From Hoylesella shahii DSM 15611 = JCM 12083 (GTDB lineage Bacteria > Bacteroidota > Bacteroidia > Bacteroidales > Bacteroidaceae), in contig NZ_BAIZ01000007.1 of the NCBI RefSeq assembly GCF_000613445.1, positions 41,298 to 105,297 on the forward strand: 64,000 nt of DNA. Direction: 5' to 3'. This document shows positions 57,826 to 64,000 of the stretch, piece by piece (the first letter of the stretch is position 1; the number at the start of each line of letters is the position of its first letter). Below the pieces are notes generated by a model, which saw only the letters and a list, made by a program, of their open reading frames with translations, ran no database searches and was not told where the DNA came from. Both the position numbers and the translations under genes were made by a program.

Positions 57826-59240
57826 ATGGCAAAGGATTTTATAGTGGCTATCGAAATCGGTTCGTCTAAAATCACCGGTATCGCAGGAAAGAAAAACAGC
57901 GATGGCAGTGTTTCTATTTTGGCCCTGGCTAAAGAAACACCCTCATCGTGTGTAAAAAAGGGCGTGGTGTACAACCTCGACCGCACTGTGCAGTGCCTCT
58001 CCTCTATTATCACAAAGCTTAAGACAGCCCTCAAAACCGAAATTGCCTACGCTTATGTGGGTGTGGGTGGCAGTCTACACGCAGCGTTAGAAATGTTATC
58101 ATCAAAGAACTTCCCGCTGATTCTATCGTGTCGCAAGACATGGTTGACTCTCTGATGGACGCTAACCGAAGCATGCTCTACCCTGATACCGAAATTATCG
58201 AGGCTATTACACACGAATATAAACTGGACCAACAGTTCCAACTCGACCCCGTTGGCGTGCAATGCACACACCTCGAAGGGCATTTCCTCAATATTCTGTG
58301 GAGAAACAACAACTACAGAAATCTCAAAAAATGCTTCTCCACTGCTGGTATCGCCATAGCCGACGTGTTTATCTCGCCCATGGCATTGGCCGATAGCGTG
58401 CTCACCGACTCCGAAAAGCGTAGCGGTTGCGTGCTGGTTGACCTCGGCGCACAAACCACTACGGTGGCCGTATATAGCAAAAACCTTCTCAGACACCTCG
58501 CCGTTATTCCTTTGGGAAGCGCTAACATCACCAAAGACCTCACTACTCTGCAAATGGAAGAGGAGGATGCCGAACGTATTAAACTGAAATATGCCTCGGC
58601 TTACACCGACCCTGAAGAGGATTGCACCGGACTGAGTTACACCATCGACGAAGCTAGAACCATTCAAAGCGAAACGCTTATCAATGTGGTGGAAGCGCGT
58701 ATCGAAGAGATTATTGGCAATGTGAAGTTCCAAATTCCCGAAATCTACGACGGAAAACTGCTTGCTGGGCTTATTCTTACTGGTGGTGGCGCTCAACTCA
58801 ACAACATTGAGGAGGCTTTCCGACGCAAAACCTCCTTCACCAAAATTCGTACTGCTAAGTTTGTAAACCACGATATCCATTCTAAGCATCCTGAAATTAC
58901 TGCCCAAGATGGTAGCATGAATACGCTTTTGGGACTGCTCTTAAAGGGCAATCTCAATTGTGCCGGTCGCGAAATATCGGATAATCTCTTTGCCGACGAC
59001 GAGGAACGACACACCTCTTTGCCTTCTGAGGATGCTCATAAACAAGAGGTGAGACACACTGACAACACGCTTCATGTGCCTACTAACGAGCCTAAAACCG
59101 AGCCTAAGCACATTGAAGCGTCGAAACACGAGGAGCATACCGAAGAAAATTCTAAGGAAACCTCCGACACTCCTACGAGGATAAAAAACTGGAAAAACAA
59201 AATTAGCAGTTTCATTAAACAAATGACCGAAGAGGAATAA
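57826..59240 (+). CDS. ftsA: FtsA, actin-like membrane tether of FtsZ (one -1 break)
   Basis: 471 residues if one base is restored near 58053 (YVGVGG-QSTRSVRNVIIKELPAD). Actin/Hsp70-type fold: FIVAIEIGSSKITGIAG (phosphate 1), GCVLVDLGAQTTTVAVYS (phosphate 2), AGLILTGGGAQLNNI (adenosine). The C-terminal ~110 residues are a charged linker ending in a basic amphipathic stretch (RIKNWKNKISSFIKQMTEEE) fit for membrane binding. 11 nt after ftsQ. Confidence 0.95.
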
Positions 59241-59581
59241 CCTCACTTAATGCTTTGCACGATGTGCATCTAGCGCGCGAAGAATGGTGCATGTTGGCCC
59301 AACTAATCTTAAAGGCAACACGCTTTCTAAAGAATACAAGTAGCCCAACGGCCAATGGCCATATCAGCTGCTTACTTCGCTACGCTTTCATCATGCTCTT
59401 TAGCACACAGAAACATTAAAGAAAACCAAAGTCCATCGCTTCTTTCTTCTCTCAAGAGTGAACAAGGGTGTGACTTTTTGTTTAACATTTCCCTCTTTAA
59501 GAGGGCCTAGGGCGAGGCTAATTTCTTCATCCTTGCCTTTACCACTGATGAGATGTGAACCCAAAATTGATACATTATTCT
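59241..59581. other. ftsA-ftsZ spacer
   Basis: 341 nt without a gene. A small hairpin CCCTC-TTTAA-GAGGG lies at about 59490-59504. I find no TAnnTTTG box, so a separate ftsZ promoter is not shown. Confidence 0.5.
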
Positions 59582-60915
59582 ATGGCAGACAACAATAGAA
59601 ACACAGGAATTGTAGACTTCGGAGAAGTAGACAACGACAAAAGCATCATCAAGGTTGTTGGTGTTGGTGGTGGCGGTGGCAATGCCGTAAACCACATGTT
59701 CAAAGAAGGTATCCATAAAGTGTCGTTTGTGCTGTGCAACACAGACAAACAGGCACTTGACGATTCGCCCGTACCATGCATTTGCAACTGGGTAAGGAGG
59801 GATTGGGTGCTGGTAACCGACCCTTAAAGGCTAAAGCGGCAGCCGAAGAAAGCATCGAAGACATTAAAGCGATGTTCAACGACGGCACCAAAATGGCCTT
59901 CATCACTGCTGGTATGGGCGGTGGAACGGGTACGGGTGCAGCGCCTGTCATCGCCCGTGTATCTAAAGAGATGGGCATACTCACGGTGGGTATCGTCACC
60001 ATTCCTTTCCGTTTCGAGGGTCTTAAAAAGATTGACCAAGCGCTTGATGGCGTTGAAGAGATGGCTAAACATGTGGATGCGCTGCTCGTTATCAATAACG
60101 AACGCCTGAGACAGGTTTACCCCGAGCTGTCGCTTATCGAGGCTTTCAAACGAGCCGACGACACTTTGAGCGTGGCTGCTAAAAGCATTGCAGAAATTAT
60201 CACACTGCATGGCTTTATGAACCTCGACTTTAACGATGTGAAAATGGTGCTCGAAGATGGTGGCGTGGCTATCATGAGCTCGGGTTATGGCGAGGGCGAA
60301 GGACGCTTGCAACAAGCTATCTTTGATGCGCTTAATTCGCCATTGCTCAACGATAACGATGTGTTCCATGCCAAAAAACTGTTGCTCAACATCTCGTTTA
60401 GCAATAAAAACGTGCCTGGCTCTAACCTCATGATGGAGGAAATAAACTATGTAGACGAGTTTATGGCCAAGTTCTCGCCCGACTTTGTGTTTAAGTGGGG
60501 TGTTACCTTCGACGAAAATCTCGGCGAAAAAGTGAAAGTTACTGTGCTGGCCACTGGTTTTGGCGTGGAAGACATCACCGATACGCCTCAACGCACACAA
60601 CTGCGTACCATCAGAGAGGCCGAAGAGGCTGCTGAAAGGGCGCAAAACGAGTTGGAACGAGGTAGGCGTATCAATATTTACTATGGCTCTAGCATCCCCG
60701 GTGGGCGCGCTAAGAAGCACACCAACATCTACTTCTTCCGCCCCGAAGACCTCGATAACGAGGATGTAATCATCGCTGTTGACGAATCGCCTACTTACGC
60801 TCGCTCGCAACAAAAGCTGGAAGAAATTCGCCAACTGGGCACAATGTTACAGAGAAAACCTATTGAAGAGCAAGACACACCCACTCCAACGCAGGGCACT
60901 ATTAGCTTTGCTTAA
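59582..60915 (+). CDS. ftsZ: FtsZ, tubulin-like division GTPase (one -1 break)
   Basis: 444 residues from ATG 59582 ([14 protein letters not shown]) if one base is restored near 59777 ([22 protein letters not shown]). [17 protein letters not shown] (nucleotide loop), [16 protein letters not shown] (tubulin signature), [11 protein letters not shown], and T7-loop region [11 protein letters not shown]. The C-terminal linker ends with a short conserved tail region ([13 protein letters not shown]). It polymerises into the Z ring. Confidence 0.96.
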
Positions 60916-61101
60916 GGCGAGAGGGGGTTGCCTGGCTTGTGTTTCTGCCCTCATCGATGGGCTTCTCTAAACTAAAACACAGGCCACGGCTTAACACTGG
61001 TCGTGGGAAAGGGTGCACAATAGGTCTGCCAATCAATAGTGGCACACTTGCCCACATCCGCTTTAAAACCAAAATTGCATACCAATTAAACGATAAAAAT
61101 T

Positions 61102-61554
61102 ATGGCTCAATTATTCGAACAAATAAGCAACGACATCAAAGAGGCAATGAAAGCGCGCGACAAAGTGCGCCTCGAAACGCTTCGCAACATCAAGAAAGTA
61201 TTCCTAGAGGCTGTTACTGCTCCTGGAGCTAACGACGTATTGGAAGATGCCGACGCACTAAAAATATTGCAAAAGTTGGCCAAACAGGGTAAAGAAGCTG
61301 CTGCTACCTTTACTCAACAGGCACGCCAAGACTTGGCCGATGCTGAATTGGCGCAGGTTAAGGTTATCGAAGAATATCTACCCAAGGCGCTCTCTGAAGC
61401 TGAGATTGAAGTGAAAGTGAAAGAGATTATCGCCCAAACAGGGGCTTCAACAATGAAAGACATGGGCCGCGTGATGGGTCTGGCTAGCAAACAATTGGCT
61501 GGCTTGGCCGATGGTGGGGCCATCTCGGCCATCGTTAAGCGTTTGCTGGGCTAA
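61102..61554 (+). CDS. YqeY-type GatB-domain protein
   Basis: 150 residues: LFEQISNDIKEAMKARDKVRLETLRNIKKVF, then VIEEYLPKALSEAEIEVKVKEII, and GASTMKDMGRVMGLASKQLAGLADGGAISAIVK, the tail domain shared with GatB. Some members stimulate transamidation of tRNA; most are uncharacterised. Follows ftsZ at 186 nt and ends at a strong terminator. Confidence 0.94.
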   Translation: MAQLFEQISNDIKEAMKARDKVRLETLRNIKKVFLEAVTAPGANDVLEDADALKILQKLAKQGKEAAATFTQQARQDLADAELAQVKVIEEYLPKALSEAEIEVKVKEIIAQTGASTMKDMGRVMGLASKQLAGLADGGAISAIVKRLLG

Positions 61555-61591
61555 TAGCTGGCCGTGAGGCTTGAACAAATAGTACGCTTGT

Positions 61592-61638
61592 GGGTGGTGC
61601 AGACAACTTTTTGTCTTGGCACCGCCCTCTTTTTTTAT
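61592..61638 (+). terminator. Terminator after yqeY-like gene
   Basis: Compound stem GGTGC-AGACAA with TGTCT-TGGCACC, then CGCCC and a run of T. Confidence 0.8.
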
Positions 61639-61915
61639 CTTCGTGGTGTTGTTACTTGTGCATGGTTAACCTCTGATTGGGGACACATAAACTGCTATTT
61701 TCGCTGCCCCCAATCAGAACTTAGCGCCGTTTAGTTTGGGTTTATTGCTGTGCACTTGGCTTTTGTTGATGCAAAAGTAGCGCTTAGCTATACGTGGCTA
61801 TGTGCAGGGCAAGAGAGCTACAAATGACGAAAAGACTAACAGCATGCTTTAAAAACTACGTTTCATCGTTGAGAGGTAAAAGCGATGAACACAAAGCATT
61901 TGTTTTCTCGGTTCT

Positions 61916-62560
61916 TTACAAAATACCACTCCAACTATAACCCCTTCTAGCGCAGAATTTTGATGTTGATTGTTATGTTAAAAAACAGGTTGGTTTAGAA
62001 TTTCTCAACACAAAATCACGCAAACGGCTTACTAAAAGACACTTACACAGATATGCAACCCCCATTCTTTCCTCACACATCTCAACGCCATTGTTCGTTG
62101 TTTTTACTACTTTTATACCACAAAATCGCGTTTTTAAAACCATTTCACCCATTTCTAGCCAATTTTTTGCGCACTTGCAAGCGGTATAAAAACGCATAAA
62201 GCGCCTTTCATTTTTATATTTTTGCATCCACATTACACCCAATGCCACCCCAAAAATCTTCAAAAAGCATCGCATCTCTCCACCCCTCATTGGCTAAAAA
62301 CCACCATTTGGGTGTGCTATTTGCTGCAAAACGCACTGCTAACTCGTGCTAAATGCACTGCTAACTCGTGCTAAACGCAAGGCTAACTCGTGCTAAACGC
62401 AGAGTGTTTTGCTACAAATAGCAGAAAAAACAGTGAAAAATGGCCGAAATCAAACCTTTAGTTGGCTAAAACAAACATCGTATTACCCGCGATTGGCATG
62501 CACCAATGCCACAAAAGATGCCATAAAGAAAACAAGGAAGTGGCTAGCAAACGTAATAGT
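61916..62560 (-). repeat. 636-bp dispersed repeat, copy E (diverged, inverted)
   Basis: Read on the minus strand, its right end carries GCTAGAAGGGGTTATAG...TTTTGTAAAG, as in copy A (CTCTAGAAGGGG...TTTTGTAAAG). The array of nine 11-bp units at 62318-62416 (AAACGCACTGC / TAACTCGTGCT) runs in the opposite sense to the outer part, unlike in A, B and D. The outer limit near 62560 is estimated from the length of other copies. Sits between the facing terminators of the yqeY-like and yeiH-like genes. Confidence 0.6.
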
Positions 62561-62620
62561 TATGCAATAAACCCCACGAAATACTCCATTTTATGCAGGT
62601 AAGTGCACAGATGAACGAAA

Positions 62621-62657
62621 AAAACGCTGGGATTTTTGTTAAAATTCCAGCGTTTTA
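62621..62657. terminator. Terminator of the YeiH-type gene (bidirectional)
   Basis: Ten-bp stem AAAACGCTGG/CCAGCGTTTT. The minus strand continues in seven T, the plus strand in TTTTATTTT. 173 nt past the stop of the exporter gene; 62661-62829 holds nothing else. Confidence 0.85.
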
Positions 62658-62829
62658 TTTTACAAAAAGTAAATATATTGTAGAGTTGTCTTTTAGCTGT
62701 AGGATGCACAAGTCTATCGCCAAGCTGTCTACGAAGTGCCATTCTCGCTCTTGTAGCGCATAAACACCCTGCCATTACCGCCCAATGCCAAGCAGTCAAA
62801 AGCCAACAGCACACAGTTGATGCCATTGA

Positions 62830-63849
62830 TTAGAGTGCTCGCGCAATGAGATAGCCACCACCCAGCAACCAACAGTAAAGCAACGCAGCCAAAAGGAAGG
62901 GTTTGGCGCCAGCCTTTTTAAACTTGTCGATACTGGTTTCGGCACCTAGAGCAGTCATCGCCATCGTAAGCAGAAAAGTGTCGAAGGTGTTGATGCCATC
63001 CCTAATGGAGTGAGACAGCAGGTTAAGCGAATTAAAACCAATAACAAGCAAAAAGAAAACAGCAAACCAAGGGATGGTTATACCCTTGCGTTGGGCTGGT
63101 GCTTCGGCATCGCCCATCTTTCCCTTAGCAGCAAACCAGCTCACAACGAGCAACACGGGCACAAGCATCATCACCCTTATCATCTTTACAATGATGGCAA
63201 TGTTAGACACGTCTTTACCCATGGCGTTGCCTGCCCCCACCACATGGGCCACTTCGTGCACGGTGCTACCCGTCATAATGCCCATCGACTGGGGCGTGAG
63301 GTGGAGTAAACCATTGCGATAGAGCACAGGATAGAGAAACATGGAGAGTGTGCCGAAGATAACAACCGTAGACACAGCCACCGCCGTTTTATAGGGTTTT
63401 GCATTGATGGCGCCTTCGGTTCCAAGCACGGCAGCCGCTCCACAGATGCCCGCACCCACCGAAGTGAGCAACGCAATACTGCGGTCGAGCTTTAAAATTC
63501 GCCCTATGAGCAGTCCGCCCACAATGGTTACACACACCACGATGGCATCAACAGCGATGGCTGGCAATCCCACTGCAGTTACGTCTTGTAGTGTTAGGCG
63601 AAAGCCATAGAGCACAATACCCACTCTAAGCACGCGCTTGGCACAAAAAGTGATACCTGGCACCCATGTTTGTGGTAGATTACTGCGAAGTGTGTTGGCA
63701 TAAATCATACCAATAACGATACCGATAATCATCGGACTAATTGAAACGCTCTTCGCCCAATGCATGCCTCCAATGAAGAAGGCTACAAGCGAAAAGAGCA
63801 CTATAAGCAGTATGCCATAGAGCATACTAAGTTGTTGTTTGTTTAACAT
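62830..63849 (-). CDS. YeiH/UPF0324-family putative exporter
   Basis: 339 residues, about nine or ten membrane helices. Family signatures: ISPMIIGIVIGMIYANT, FCAKRVLRVGIVLYGFRLTLQDV, LLTSVGAGICGAAAVLGTEGAI, TGSTVHEVAHVVGAGNAMG, and FDTFLLTMAMTALGAETSI. Annotated in other bacteria as a putative sulfate exporter; the substrate is not firmly shown. Sulfate or sulfite release would fit organisms using sulfated glycans, but this is only a contextual guess. A 59-bp tandem repeat lies directly upstream. Confidence 0.88.
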   Translation of the reverse strand: MLNKQQLSMLYGILLIVLFSLVAFFIGGMHWAKSVSISPMIIGIVIGMIYANTLRSNLPQTWVPGITFCAKRVLRVGIVLYGFRLTLQDVTAVGLPAIAVDAIVVCVTIVGGLLIGRILKLDRSIALLTSVGAGICGAAAVLGTEGAINAKPYKTAVAVSTVVIFGTLSMFLYPVLYRNGLLHLTPQSMGIMTGSTVHEVAHVVGAGNAMGKDVSNIAIIVKMIRVMMLVPVLLVVSWFAAKGKMGDAEAPAQRKGITIPWFAVFFLLVIGFNSLNLLSHSIRDGINTFDTFLLTMAMTALGAETSIDKFKKAGAKPFLLAALLYCWLLGGGYLIARAL

Positions 63850-63850
63850 T

Positions 63851-64000
63851 GTGTGAGTTTATTAGTTCTCTAAGTTTATAAGTTTATGAGTTTTTAGAGT
63901 TGGGGGCTTGTGTGAGTTTATTAGTTCTCTGAGTTTATAAGTTTATGAGTTTTTAGAGTTGGGGGCTTGTGTGAGTTTATTAGTTCTCTGAGTTTATAAG
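63851..64000. repeat. 59-bp tandem repeat upstream of the exporter gene
   Basis: Units begin at 63851, 63910 and 63969 with GTGTGAGTTTATTAGTTCTC and include AGTTTATAAGTTTATGAG and GAGTTGGGGGCTT. Period 59 bp, near-perfect, continuing past the window edge. Confidence 0.92.

Noticed and set aside
59750..59830. Programmed ribosomal frameshift in ftsZ (and the other broken genes)
   Set aside because: No slippery heptamer followed by a structure. The same one-base defect recurs in sixteen unrelated places, so base loss in the sequence is simpler.
59824..60834. 336-codon open frame opposite ftsZ
   Set aside because: Antisense to a clearly conserved gene, with no domain and no signals.
61973..62290. 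105-codon minus-strand ORF in repeat copy E
   Set aside because: Lies within a non-coding repeat. No homologous frame in other copies and odd Cys/Arg composition.
63851..64000. CRISPR-like direct repeats
   Set aside because: Contiguous 59-bp tandem units without spacers.

Overview
The window looks like a chromosomal segment of a Bacteroidota member close to Prevotella (Prevotellaceae, Bacteroidales). The evidence is the repeated use of the Bacteroidetes -7 promoter box TAnnTTTG (often with a TTTG about 19-22 nt upstream), the gene content (glycine-lipid acyltransferases, a folP/cdaA pair, a dut/TPR/DUF4292/EnvC cluster, Ser-type sulfatases with GH109), and meso-DAP-type MurE. I see no rRNA, prophage, transposase or CRISPR array. 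Gene identities come from reading motifs and lengths, not from database searches.

Layout. 1-5.2 kb: ROK regulator (cut by the window edge), a small secreted protein, murF, a Ser-type sulfatase. 5.5-5.9 kb: divergent tRNA-Phe and tRNA-Pro. 7-8.9 kb: glsB and glsA, a glycine-lipid acyltransferase pair. 9.2-12.6 kb: secreted GH109 and GH31 glycosidases. 13-16.6 kb: gene-poor DNA with a small lipoprotein gene and tRNA-Asn. 16.7-20.2 kb: S41 protease and a second Ser-type sulfatase. 20.3-25.6 kb: dut, a TPR protein, a DUF4292 lipoprotein and an EnvC-like LytM protein. 26.8-31 kb (minus strand): lpxH, a DUF59 Fe-S factor, radC, a GT2 glycosyltransferase, efp. 31-41 kb (plus strand): a TlpA/ResA-type protein, folP, cdaA, an AspT/YidE-type transporter, a DEAD-box helicase, pnp. 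42.6-44.3 kb: a 53-residue membrane protein, rpmH, a small secreted protein. 44.4-61.6 kb: a nearly complete dcw cluster (mraZ, rsmH, ftsL-like, PBP/ftsI, murE, mraY, murD, ftsW, murG, murC, ftsQ, ftsA, ftsZ) followed by yqeY. 62.8-63.8 kb: a YeiH-type exporter.

The genes combine three themes. One is envelope building: the dcw cluster, murF, lpxH, glsAB, EnvC-like, cdaA. The second is host-glycan attack: GH109, GH31 and two sulfatases are the kind of set used on mucin O-glycans. The third is RNA and translation housekeeping: pnp, DEAD-box helicase, efp, rpmH, tRNAs.

Two things stand out. First, five gene-free gaps each hold one copy of a non-coding repeat. Four copies are 635-637 bp with shared end motifs; the fifth is diverged. 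All carry a central array of 11-bp units in strict register, and every copy sits between transcription terminators, four of them between convergent genes. Second, twelve genes, including essential ones (ftsZ, ftsA, murG, mraY), carry sixteen breaks, and each is repaired by adding exactly one base. This points to single-base deletion errors in the sequence rather than to biology; coordinates of those genes are given as the whole repaired gene.
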